Shown one piece after another: positions 53,197-61,446 of a stretch of 64,000 nucleotides of DNA (its first letter is position 1; each line of letters opens with the position of its first letter). Position numbers and translations under genes: made by a program. The DNA comes from Phycisphaeraceae bacterium (GTDB lineage: Bacteria > Planctomycetota > Phycisphaerae > Phycisphaerales > SM1A02). The notes under the pieces are model-generated. The model saw nothing but the letters and a program-made list of their open reading frames with translations. It had not been told where the DNA came from and did no database searches. The stretch spans positions 682,001-746,000 of the forward strand of contig CP054178.1 in the NCBI GenBank assembly GCA_015709595.1. Direction: 5' to 3'.

Positions 53197-55653
53197 TCAC
53201 CGCACCGTGAAGCGCACCTGGTCCACCCACGTGTCGAAGGTGAAGGCGAACACCGGCACCACCACGATGTGGCGGATCTGCACCCGCACCCGGCCGTCGC
53301 CGGCGCGCACGTACTTGCCCGCGTCCAGCCCGTTCACGTTGACCACGACATCCGTCTGACCAACCGCGTACGTGCCCACCTGCTCGAACTGGCTGGTGTT
53401 CCAGTTCTGCATCATCACGCGGCCGATGCCCGTCTGGTGGCTGATGCGCGTCTCGATCCGCACGTCCACTTCCGCCGGGCTGGCGTTCGTCGTCTCGCCG
53501 TCCACGCGCAGGAACATGCTGTGCAGGTCGGTGAAGGTGTTGCCGAAGCCCGACTTGACGCGCAGCGAGGCGTCGTCGGACTCGCGCAGGTCATCCAGCG
53601 TGCCCGACATCAGCGTGCCGCGCGACACCGTGAAGCCGGTCAGCACGGTCGAGTCGCATTGAATCGTGCGGATGCGCACCGCGTCGATGGCCGCCTCGGT
53701 CACCGAGTCGTTGGGGTTGTCGGTGGCGCTGAAACGCAGACGCACCTGGTTCGTCGGCGTCACGAAGTCGGCGACGCGGAAGGCGTGCTCCTGCCAGCCG
53801 TCGAAGTGGCCCACGCTGGAGACCAGCACCCAGGTCTGCCCGCCGTCGTTGGAGATGTGCGTGTCGAGGCGGTCGATGTCGCGGTCGTCGTTGGTGAACC
53901 AGCGGGCGTAGGAGACCTCCGCCTCGGGGGCGCTGGAGAGGTCGATGACGGGCGAGAGGAGACGGGTGGGGCCGCCGTCCACGTCGCTGTTGCCGGCCCG
54001 GTTGCCGGTGAGGTAGCAGGCGCCCGAGCCGTCGAAGTCGCTGGTGGGGTCGCCGCGGCTGCCGTCGCCGGCGGGCACGCCTCGCTCCCAGGCGCCGTCG
54101 GTGAGCTGAACGTTCTGCACCGTCCAGCCCTGGTCGGTCTGGAAGGGGTCGGAGAAGAGCACCAGCACGTTCGCCGCGCTGATGGCGGAGCGTGAAACGG
54201 ACGGCGCGCTGGATGGGTCGGTGACGCGCAGACCCGTGGTGGTCTCGGCGCTCACGTAGAAGCGGATGACCCGCCCGCAGTCGGAAGCGGGGATCTCGGC
54301 GAGATACTCGTGATCGGCGAGTTCCTGCATGGGCACGTCGATGAAGCCCTGCCCGATGTCGACGTGCAGCAGGCCTGTGCCCGGCTGGGGCTGCCCGCCG
54401 TTCAGAGGCACGGCTTTCACGCGGAACGTCGTACCGCCGGACGGCGCGACAATGTCCGGCAGGCCGTCCGGGTATTCAAAGCCCACGCCGGGCCGACAGA
54501 CGCCCTTGGGATTCGCCAGCGCGTTGAGCAGGTCCGGGTGATTGATGGCGGTGCCGCTGTTGGCGCCGCCGGTGGAGGTGCATCCGCCGTGCGTGTGGAT
54601 GCCGATGATGCGCGAGGCGCTGTCATCCTGCACGCCCGAACCGGAGTTGCCCCCGGTCGTGTCGGTCTGGTATTGCAGTCGAGTGCCGGTGTGGGCGAAG
54701 AACGGCCCGGCATGCGTCTGCTGCACCTGGTTGTGCTCAGGCGGGGTGTTGTCGGTGCCATAGCCGGTGATGCGGATGGGCCTTCCATCCACGGGCGGCG
54801 GGGCGGCGGCCCGGATGTACCAGTCCCCCTGCGCCTGGTAGGGCCACAGTTGCGTGTTCGAGTTGGGGAAGCAGCCGAAGTAGCACCAGTCATTCCCGGT
54901 GCCGCCGTTGGTGAACTGGATGGACGAGGCGTCGACGGAGTACTGGTCCTCCGGCGGCGGATGGCGGAGCTGCCCGGTGCTGCTCGAGAGCGGCACGTTG
55001 AACTGGGCCACGCCCAGGTTGCCGCCCGAGGCGCAGTGACCGGCGGTGAGGAAGGTGCGATTGGGGTCGTCGATCAGGAAGACCGTGCAGCCGACCGGCA
55101 GGGCGCGGGCGGAACGAGGATCGCTGGACAGGACCCGGTCATCGACCGGGCCGCAGATGGTCATCTCACGGACGGAGAGGCCATCGCCGACCCATGCGAA
55201 TCCCAGCCGAACCCGACCCGTTCCGATGCCTCCGCCCTCCCCGACTCCGCCCGCGGGAAGGACCATCTCGATCCGCAGGGCGTTGCCGTTGAAGTAGGCG
55301 GACGTATTGCCCCACTGCTCCAGAGAGACGGCGTTGAGATACTGAACGGCGCCGTCCTCCAGCGAAGTCACGCGCAGGTGCCCGCGACCGGCGGGGAAGG
55401 TGACTTCATCGAAGTACAACCGCACCCAGTGCGAGTTGGGAATGGCAATCTCGGTGCGCCAGGCGACGCCTTCCGCCGCCCCCGCCCAGTGGATGGGGCC
55501 GGAGTCGCGATTGAGCGGAGCGATCCGCTGATCCAGCAGCGGGGGCGGGATGAAGTCATCGAGCGCCCGAGGCGACTGCGACCAGGCCGCCCCCGCGACC
55601 AGCATGGCCAGGCCGGTGACACACGACGAACGCATCGCTCCCGCCTGGCGCAT
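53197..55653 (-). CDS. Secreted trypsin-like serine protease with C-terminal beta domains
   Basis: The start is ATG 55653, eight bases from AGGAG, giving 818 residues; MRSSCVTGLAMLVAGAAWSQ is the signal peptide. The protease domain (about 170-400) has FLTAGHCASGG with the catalytic His and TTGGNSGSGV with the catalytic Ser; the Asp is likely in the NDWCYF region but not certain. Several cysteines suggest disulfides. After residue 500 come beta-rich domains: one with RFTNDDRDIDRLD-like phrases (ARWFTNDDRDIDRLDTH, WQEHAFRVADFV), then a unique C-terminal domain. It likely degrades extracellular protein. There is no PEP-CTERM or other sorting tail. Confidence 0.85.
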   Translation of the reverse strand: MRQAGAMRSSCVTGLAMLVAGAAWSQSPRALDDFIPPPLLDQRIAPLNRDSGPIHWAGAAEGVAWRTEIAIPNSHWVRLYFDEVTFPAGRGHLRVTSLEDGAVQYLNAVSLEQWGNTSAYFNGNALRIEMVLPAGGVGEGGGIGTGRVRLGFAWVGDGLSVREMTICGPVDDRVLSSDPRSARALPVGCTVFLIDDPNRTFLTAGHCASGGNLGVAQFNVPLSSSTGQLRHPPPEDQYSVDASSIQFTNGGTGNDWCYFGCFPNSNTQLWPYQAQGDWYIRAAAPPPVDGRPIRITGYGTDNTPPEHNQVQQTHAGPFFAHTGTRLQYQTDTTGGNSGSGVQDDSASRIIGIHTHGGCTSTGGANSGTAINHPDLLNALANPKGVCRPGVGFEYPDGLPDIVAPSGGTTFRVKAVPLNGGQPQPGTGLLHVDIGQGFIDVPMQELADHEYLAEIPASDCGRVIRFYVSAETTTGLRVTDPSSAPSVSRSAISAANVLVLFSDPFQTDQGWTVQNVQLTDGAWERGVPAGDGSRGDPTSDFDGSGACYLTGNRAGNSDVDGGPTRLLSPVIDLSSAPEAEVSYARWFTNDDRDIDRLDTHISNDGGQTWVLVSSVGHFDGWQEHAFRVADFVTPTNQVRLRFSATDNPNDSVTEAAIDAVRIRTIQCDSTVLTGFTVSRGTLMSGTLDDLRESDDASLRVKSGFGNTFTDLHSMFLRVDGETTNASPAEVDVRIETRISHQTGIGRVMMQNWNTSQFEQVGTYAVGQTDVVVNVNGLDAGKYVRAGDGRVRVQIRHIVVVPVFAFTFDTWVDQVRFTVR

Positions 55654-55761
55654 GGTCATCTCTCCTGGGTCCGGGGTCCGGCGCGACCCCACAGCCCGCC
55701 GCGCTTTCTACGCGCCGCTGGAATCAATGTAACGCGGGTTGGCGGACTTCCCAAGAGCCAA

Positions 55762-57177
55762 TCAGGCGATTCGGCCCGCGGGTTTGAGCCCGAGAACCCG
55801 CGCCAGCGGGCCGGGTGGAAGATCGCCGACGCCGCAGTCCTGGCCCGTCACCGCGCCGGCGGCCTCGTAGCCGCTGCGAACCGCTCCTTCCATCGTCGCC
55901 GGCCAGCCGGTATCGCACCAGTCACCGGCGAGATACAGATTCGGCACCGCTCCGTGCAAACCGATCGGACCCGGCGCGGAGCGCGGACGAATGGCGTCGA
56001 TGCCCGGCGTGAGCGCGAAGGTGGCGCGCTTTTCCTTCACGGCGCGGGCCTCGACGGGCCTCAGCCCGCGGCTGCGCGGAAGCACGCGATGAAGATCGAC
56101 CATGACGCGATCGACGATCGTCTCCTCGGGCAGCTCCATCCATTCGTCCGCCGCGCTGATGACCGCGTGCAGGTGCTGGCGCCCCGCTTCATCGACGCCC
56201 TTGTTGAAGAGCCACTGCACGCCCGCATCCACAACGACCAGGTGCGGCTGCGACATGACCGGGGTTTCAAACCAGAGGTGGACGCCGAGAATCGGGCTGA
56301 TCTCGAACCGGTCCAGGGCTTGCAGCCGCGCATCAGCCCGGCGGAGCGTGTCGGAGACGAGCTTGTCCAGCCGGTCGAAGGGCACCGCCGTGACGACCGA
56401 CGTGCAGGGAATCAGTCCATCCGGCGTAACCACGCCCGTGATGCGCGTACCGTCGAACGCGAGCGACCTGGCCGAAACGCCATCGACCACGTCTCCGCCG
56501 CGCGACTCGATGAAGTCGACTGCCGGATCATACAGCCGCCAGAGCGGCACGGTTGGCAGCCCCACGGCGCCGCCCCATGCGTTGGCGAGGAACCCTTCCT
56601 GAAAGACCTGCATGGCGTAGGAGCACTCACATCGCTCGAGCGCCACGTTGCAGGCGCTGACGATGATCGGCGTCCAGAAACAGCGGATCGCGTTTTCCGT
56701 CTGCCGCTGCTCCGCCAGGAACTCGCTGAAGGCCCGGCCTGTCCATCGCTGCCGCCCCGCCGGGCTGAGGCGGATCAGCCGCCACATGGCGCGGCGGATG
56801 GCGGCGCGATCCTGTTTGCCCAGGAACGAGAGACGCCCCAGCGCCAAGGCCATGTGAAACGGCGCGGGCAGGCGGGCTGGTCGGATCACGTCCACGATCC
56901 CGTCGCCCTTCGTCCAGAACAGCTCGCGATGCCACTGAATCCGGTCGAGCACGCCGATGCGGCTGAACAAATCGAGCAGGTGCGTGCAGCAGCCCATCAC
57001 CACGTGCTGACAGTTGTCGAGTTCGCGCTCATTGCGCGGGTCGATGAAACTGGTGGCGCGCCCGCCCAGTTTCTTCTTCGTCTCGATGAGCAGCGGCTTG
57101 TGTCCCGCTTCCGCCAGCCGAACCGCGACGGCGATGCCCGCCAGACCGCCGCCGATGACCACCAGGCGCGCGCTCAC
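55762..57177 (-). CDS. hpnE: Squalene-associated FAD-dependent desaturase HpnE
   Basis: HpnE reduces hydroxysqualene to squalene in the three-enzyme bacterial route. The 471-residue protein begins with the FAD motif VVIGGGLAGIAVAVRLAEAG and ends with the second dinucleotide region LYLAGDWCDTGWPATMEGAV, as in phytoene-desaturase-like enzymes. LGGRATSFIDPRNERELDN fits HpnE. The GTG 57177 start overlaps the hpnD stop by four bases (GTGA), which fixes the start and the order hpnC-hpnD-hpnE. Confidence 0.93.
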   Translation of the reverse strand: MSARLVVIGGGLAGIAVAVRLAEAGHKPLLIETKKKLGGRATSFIDPRNERELDNCQHVVMGCCTHLLDLFSRIGVLDRIQWHRELFWTKGDGIVDVIRPARLPAPFHMALALGRLSFLGKQDRAAIRRAMWRLIRLSPAGRQRWTGRAFSEFLAEQRQTENAIRCFWTPIIVSACNVALERCECSYAMQVFQEGFLANAWGGAVGLPTVPLWRLYDPAVDFIESRGGDVVDGVSARSLAFDGTRITGVVTPDGLIPCTSVVTAVPFDRLDKLVSDTLRRADARLQALDRFEISPILGVHLWFETPVMSQPHLVVVDAGVQWLFNKGVDEAGRQHLHAVISAADEWMELPEETIVDRVMVDLHRVLPRSRGLRPVEARAVKEKRATFALTPGIDAIRPRSAPGPIGLHGAVPNLYLAGDWCDTGWPATMEGAVRSGYEAAGAVTGQDCGVGDLPPGPLARVLGLKPAGRIA

Positions 57178-58172
57178 GCCCCGGCTCCCGCGCCGGCGCT
57201 CAGGTAGGTGCGCCGCGTGGCTTCGAGCGCAATCAATCCCTTGCGGAACGCGCTCAATCGCACCCGTCCGCCGGTGGCGGCGCGCCGCGGGTGGCGCCCG
57301 ATCTTCTCCAGCAGCGAGGCGTAGATCGTCGTCATCGCCCACAGCACGGGGCGGCAGTCGGGTTCGATCAACCCCTCCAGCGGGGTGCTGCGGACATAAT
57401 GGTCGCGCGCCCGCTGCACCTGCTCAGCCATGAACCGGGCGCAACGATCCGGCGCACGCCAGTGGCGCAGAACCTCCGGCGTCAGCCCGTGACGCTCGAA
57501 ATCCTCTCCCGGCAGGTACACGCGCCCGCCGTCAAAGTCCTCCGCCACGTCACGCAGAATATTGGTCAGTTGAAAGGCGACGCCCCGATCGACGGCGTGC
57601 CTCTCCGCCGCTGGATCGCTGTAACCCCAGATCGAAATGCACAGCAGCCCGACCGTGGACGCGACGCGGTAGCAGTATGCCCGCAGATCCTCGAACGTGG
57701 CGTAGGAACGCACCGTCAGATCGGCGATCTGTCCGTCGATCATGTCGTGAAAGTGCTGGCGACGGATGGGAAAGTCCCGCGCCACCGCCGAAAGGGCGAC
57801 CCACAGCGGTGAAGGAGAGGATGCGGGCTGTCCCGCCAGCGACGCATCGGTATCGGCGCGGAACTGATCCAGCGCCGATCGGCACTCGTGCGAGACCGCA
57901 TGAGCGCCGGAGTCGCCGGGCGTCGCCGGCAATCGATCGCCCCCAGACGGCCGATGGCTGACGGCTGACGGCTGGCCTCTGAGCCCCGCCGCCCCCCCGT
58001 CCACCAGGTCGTCCGCCTCCCGCATCCAGGCGTACAGGGCGAACAGCGCGGCGCGCTTGCGCGTCGGGGCGAGCTTCAGTCCGTGGTAGAAGTTTCCCGC
58101 CCGCTCGCGAGTCACCCGCTCGCACCACGCGAAGGCGCGGTCGAGGTCGGCTGGTCCGATTGGCGCCGTCAT
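57174..58172 (-). CDS. hpnD: Presqualene diphosphate synthase HpnD
   Basis: HpnD condenses two farnesyl diphosphates to presqualene diphosphate. The 332-residue sequence has the first Asp-rich motif region YAWMREADDLVD and the second NILRDVAEDFDGGR, and RVYLPGEDFERHGL, typical of HpnD. Between about 65 and 105 is a Ser/Pro/Arg-rich insert (GQPSAVSHRPSGGD) encoded partly by a heptamer repeat; most homologues lack it. Its ATG overlaps the hpnC stop by four bases. A nearly identical PSAVS phrase occurs in the ABC ATPase insert at 10.1 kb. Confidence 0.93.
   Translation of the reverse strand: MTAPIGPADLDRAFAWCERVTRERAGNFYHGLKLAPTRKRAALFALYAWMREADDLVDGGAAGLRGQPSAVSHRPSGGDRLPATPGDSGAHAVSHECRSALDQFRADTDASLAGQPASSPSPLWVALSAVARDFPIRRQHFHDMIDGQIADLTVRSYATFEDLRAYCYRVASTVGLLCISIWGYSDPAAERHAVDRGVAFQLTNILRDVAEDFDGGRVYLPGEDFERHGLTPEVLRHWRAPDRCARFMAEQVQRARDHYVRSTPLEGLIEPDCRPVLWAMTTIYASLLEKIGRHPRRAATGGRVRLSAFRKGLIALEATRRTYLSAGAGAGA
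57949..57976 (-). repeat. Heptanucleotide tandem repeat inside hpnD
   Basis: On the plus strand four consecutive units read GGCCGAT, GGCTGAC, GGCTGAC, GGCTGGC. On the coding strand the central unit is GTCAGCC, a rotation of AGCCGTC found in tandem at 10135-10155. The array is in frame and lies within a variable loop between the two Asp-rich motifs. Confidence 0.7.
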
Positions 58173-59137
58173 GGGGCGCCTCCCGCCCGGCGTCTCGTTC
58201 CCCCCCAGCCGCGAGCCAGGCGCCAGGCGCGGAAGACCAGCCGCGCCTTGGTCACGGGTCCGAGCGTGGGCCGATGCAGCGCGGTCTCGTAGTCCCATGT
58301 CTCGATGCGGTGGAGCACGTGCTCGCCGCCGGCGATGAACAGCCAGATAATCGGCCTGGCCCGGTCGGAGACGAGGTCCAGCAGCCCTTCGCCCTTCTCA
58401 AAGAGCGGCCAGGTGCGCCGCACGCAGGCGCGGATGGCCCGACGGGACTGGTCGAGGAATGAACCGTCCACCGCCCACCCCTGCGCGGCGCTCTGGCGAA
58501 GCCGCTCGTCGAATCGTTCCCCCCGGATCATCTCGCGCGGGATATACACGCGGTTCCGGTCAAGGATGTCGCGGCGAACGTCCTGCCAGTGGTTGGTCAA
58601 CTGAAGGGCGGTGCAGACGGCGTCGCTGCGTTCGAATCGCGCCGCGTCGCGCGATTCGCCCAGCACCATCAGCACCAGACGCCCGACGGGATCAGCGCTG
58701 CCCCGGCAGTAGCCCAGCAACTGCTCCCACGTGTCATAGCGAGTCACCCGCTGATCCTGCTCGAACGCGCCGATGAGCGCCTCGAACGGCTCGATCGGCA
58801 GGTCATGCCGCCGGATGGTGGGCGCCAGCGCGATGAAGACGGGATGGCGCGGGTCGCCCGCGAAGCACTGGGCCAGCTCCCGTCGCCACCAGTCCAGCAG
58901 CTCCAGCGAGCGCTGCGGGCTGTGGACCTCGTCAGCCAGGTCGTCGGCCCAGCGGCAGAAGGCGTAGACGGCGGCGAAGTCCTCGCGCCGATCCGGCGGC
59001 ACCAGCGCCGAAAGCACGCTGAAGTTCTCGTAGTGCGAGGTCGCCTGCCGCACCGCCCACGCCCGGGCGTCGCGCTCGGAGAAGGTTTCCACCCGTTCGG
59101 GGCCGTTGCGTTCGAGCTGGTGAACGAAGGTCGTCAT
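58169..59137 (-). CDS. hpnC: Hydroxysqualene synthase HpnC
   Basis: HpnC converts presqualene diphosphate to hydroxysqualene. The 322-residue protein shows the squalene/phytoene-synthase fold, with AFCRWADDLADEV as the first Asp-rich motif and TNHWQDVRRDILDRNRVYIP as the HpnC-type second motif. SHYENFSVLSALVPP near the N-terminus is characteristic. ATG 59137 is chosen; a TTG four codons upstream is possible. It begins the hpnCDE operon, divergent from ispH with about 70 bases between starts. Confidence 0.93.
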   Translation of the reverse strand: MTTFVHQLERNGPERVETFSERDARAWAVRQATSHYENFSVLSALVPPDRREDFAAVYAFCRWADDLADEVHSPQRSLELLDWWRRELAQCFAGDPRHPVFIALAPTIRRHDLPIEPFEALIGAFEQDQRVTRYDTWEQLLGYCRGSADPVGRLVLMVLGESRDAARFERSDAVCTALQLTNHWQDVRRDILDRNRVYIPREMIRGERFDERLRQSAAQGWAVDGSFLDQSRRAIRACVRRTWPLFEKGEGLLDLVSDRARPIIWLFIAGGEHVLHRIETWDYETALHRPTLGPVTKARLVFRAWRLARGWGGTRRRAGGAP

Positions 59138-59208
59138 GGGTGCGGTCAAACGCGCCGGTGGGCCGGGGCCACCATGCTATCATCCCATCCCTGAAACGAG
59201 GCACGACC

Positions 59209-60267
59209 GTGCGCATCATTCTCGCCAACCCCCGCGGATTCTGTGCCGGCGTCTACATGGCCGTGGACGTGGTCGATCAACTGCTCGATATCTGCGAGGG
59301 TGAGCCGATCTACGTCTTTCACGAGATCGTCCACAACCGCCACGTGGTCGAGCGGTTCCGCTCGCGCGGCGTGCGATTCGTGGACTCGGTGGAGGACATC
59401 CCCGAAGGCGCCATCTGCGTGTTCAGCGCCCACGGCGTCAGCCCGCAGGTGCGGCAGACCGCGACGGAACGCCGACTCCAGGTGGTCGACGCCACCTGTC
59501 CGCTGGTGACCAAGGTTCACGCGGAGGCCATCCGCTACTCACGCAAGGGATATCAGATTCTCCTCGTCGGCCACGCGGATCATCAGGAAGTCATCGGCAC
59601 GCGGGGCGAGGCGCCGGACGCCATTCAGGTGGTCGAGTCACCGGACGACATCCCGGCGCTCTCCATCCGCGATCCCGAGCGGCTGGTCTATCTCACGCAG
59701 ACCACGCTCAGCATGGACGACGCCATGAAGATCATCGGGGCGCTCAGACAGGCGTTTCCCGCGATCAAGGAGCCCCCCAGCGAGGATATCTGCTACGCCA
59801 CCACCAACCGCCAGACCGCGGTGCGTCGGATCGCCCCGGACTGCGACCTGGTGCTCGTGGTGGGCAGCCGCAACAGCTCCAACTCGCAGCGACTGGCGGA
59901 AATCGCCCGCAACATCGGCACGCCGGCGCACCTGATTGACGATCGCAGCGAACTCGATCCGTCGTGGTTCCTCGGCGTGAACACGGTGCTGGTGACCGCC
60001 GGCGCCAGCGCCCCGGAGGATCTCGTGCATGACCTCATTCTGCACCTGGTGCGCGACTACGGCGGCGAAATCGAGCAGCACGACATCTACCACGAGCGCG
60101 TCGAGTTCGGTCTGCCCGGCACGCTCAAGGAATTCATGCGACGGCACGGCGTCGACCCCGCCGAACGCCGCATCTACCGCGACGACGCGGAGTCAATCGA
60201 CCGATTTCTCGATGGCCACGGCATCGCGCACCGAACCGTGGACCTGACGGTGGGCGTGACCAGCTGA
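59209..60267 (+). CDS. ispH: 4-hydroxy-3-methylbut-2-enyl diphosphate reductase
   Basis: IspH makes IPP and DMAPP in the last step of the MEP pathway, using an iron-sulfur cluster. The three cluster cysteines are in GFCAGVYMAV, DATCPLVTKVH and SEDICYATTNRQ, with AHGVSPQ and VGHADHQEV providing the substrate histidines. The 352-residue length is slightly above E. coli IspH (316). The GTG start has GAGG seven bases upstream. It is divergent from hpnCDE, so precursor supply and squalene synthesis may share regulation. Confidence 0.96.
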   Translation: MRIILANPRGFCAGVYMAVDVVDQLLDICEGEPIYVFHEIVHNRHVVERFRSRGVRFVDSVEDIPEGAICVFSAHGVSPQVRQTATERRLQVVDATCPLVTKVHAEAIRYSRKGYQILLVGHADHQEVIGTRGEAPDAIQVVESPDDIPALSIRDPERLVYLTQTTLSMDDAMKIIGALRQAFPAIKEPPSEDICYATTNRQTAVRRIAPDCDLVLVVGSRNSSNSQRLAEIARNIGTPAHLIDDRSELDPSWFLGVNTVLVTAGASAPEDLVHDLILHLVRDYGGEIEQHDIYHERVEFGLPGTLKEFMRRHGVDPAERRIYRDDAESIDRFLDGHGIAHRTVDLTVGVTS

Positions 60268-60327
60268 TCGGGAACGGTCGCCAGGGCCCCCCGTTGGAGC
60301 CGCGGATGAACGTGGTGTCCGTCCTGC

Positions 60328-61434
60328 ATGATCCACTTCTTCGACCTCACCCCGACGACCTTGCAGCAGGTGGGCGCCGAGCTCCGGATGCCCCGGTATG
60401 CCGCGGCGCAGGTGCTGTCGTGGGTGTACGAGCGGCGCACGCCTGACTTCGAGGCGATGAGCGACCTGTCGAAGCTGCATCGGCAGGCGCTCACGGAGCG
60501 GATCGTCTTCTTCCGGGGCGTGGAGCGGGTCCGACAGTGCGCCAGCGACGGCACCCAGAAGCTGCTGCTGGCGTGGCGGCCGCTGAACGACGCCACGAAC
60601 CTCACCCTTCCCGTGGTCGGATCGGGCGGCGGCGGCGAGGGGAGCAACAAGGAAACCGAGTGCGTGATGATCCCCGCCGAGGATCGACGAACCGCGTGCA
60701 TCTCGAGCCAGGTGGGCTGCCCGGTGGGCTGCGCCTTCTGCGCCTCGGGGCTGGGCGGGGTGGAGGGCAACCTGACCGCCGGGCAGATCGTGGAGCAGGT
60801 CTACCGGCTGGGCATGCTGCCGGACGTGCGTCGCATCACCAACGTCGTCTTCATGGGCATGGGCGAGCCGCTGGCCAACTTCGCCGCAGTCACGGACGCC
60901 ATCCGCACGCTCAACGCCCTGTGGGGACTGGGCATCAGCGCCCGGCGCATCACGGTGTCCACCGTGGGCCTGCCCGCCGCCATTCGCAAACTGGTGCAGT
61001 TCGAGATTCCCGTCACGCTGGCGCTCTCTCTTCACGCGCCGAACGACGATCTGCGGCGAACGCTCATCCCGTGGGCCAGCTACACCACGATCGACGAGTT
61101 GATCGACGCGTGCGACGAGTACTTCGAGAAGACGGGGCGCGAGATCACGCTTGAATACATCCTGCTGCGCGGCGTCAATGACCGCCCCGAGCACGCCCGC
61201 GAGCTGGCTCAGGTCGCCAAGCGGCTTCGCTCCAACGTCAACCTGATCCGCTACAACGAAGTGAAGGGTCTGCCGTTCGAACGACCCTCCACCGAGGATG
61301 TCCACGCGTTCCAGTCGATTCTGCGGGAACGCCAGGTCAACGTGCATATCCGCGCCAGCCGGGGACGGGACATCGCCGCCGCGTGCGGGCAGTTGCGCCA
61401 TGAGCGCCGCGCCGCAGAGGCGGGTCAACGCTGA
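60328..61434 (+). CDS. rlmN: Dual-specificity 23S rRNA/tRNA adenosine-C2 methyltransferase RlmN
   Basis: This radical-SAM enzyme methylates C2 of A2503 in 23S rRNA and A37 of tRNAs. The cluster motif is GCPVGCAFCASG (CxxxCxxC) near residue 135; NVVFMGMGEPLANF and TLALSLHAPND follow. The second essential cysteine, which forms the transient protein-RNA adduct, is in the C-terminal RGRDIAAACGQLRH. The 368-residue length is normal, with a short Gly-rich insert around residue 100 (VGSGGGGEGSN). It follows ispH by 60 bases on the same strand. Confidence 0.95.
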   Translation: MIHFFDLTPTTLQQVGAELRMPRYAAAQVLSWVYERRTPDFEAMSDLSKLHRQALTERIVFFRGVERVRQCASDGTQKLLLAWRPLNDATNLTLPVVGSGGGGEGSNKETECVMIPAEDRRTACISSQVGCPVGCAFCASGLGGVEGNLTAGQIVEQVYRLGMLPDVRRITNVVFMGMGEPLANFAAVTDAIRTLNALWGLGISARRITVSTVGLPAAIRKLVQFEIPVTLALSLHAPNDDLRRTLIPWASYTTIDELIDACDEYFEKTGREITLEYILLRGVNDRPEHARELAQVAKRLRSNVNLIRYNEVKGLPFERPSTEDVHAFQSILRERQVNVHIRASRGRDIAAACGQLRHERRAAEAGQR

Positions 61435-61446
61435 CGCGGCGGCGCG

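Noticed and set aside
54310-57207. Very long plus-strand frame (965 codons) opposite the protease and hpnE genes
   Set aside because: It crosses two real genes and the gap between them and has Arg/His/Gly-rich composition without family motifs; a shadow frame.
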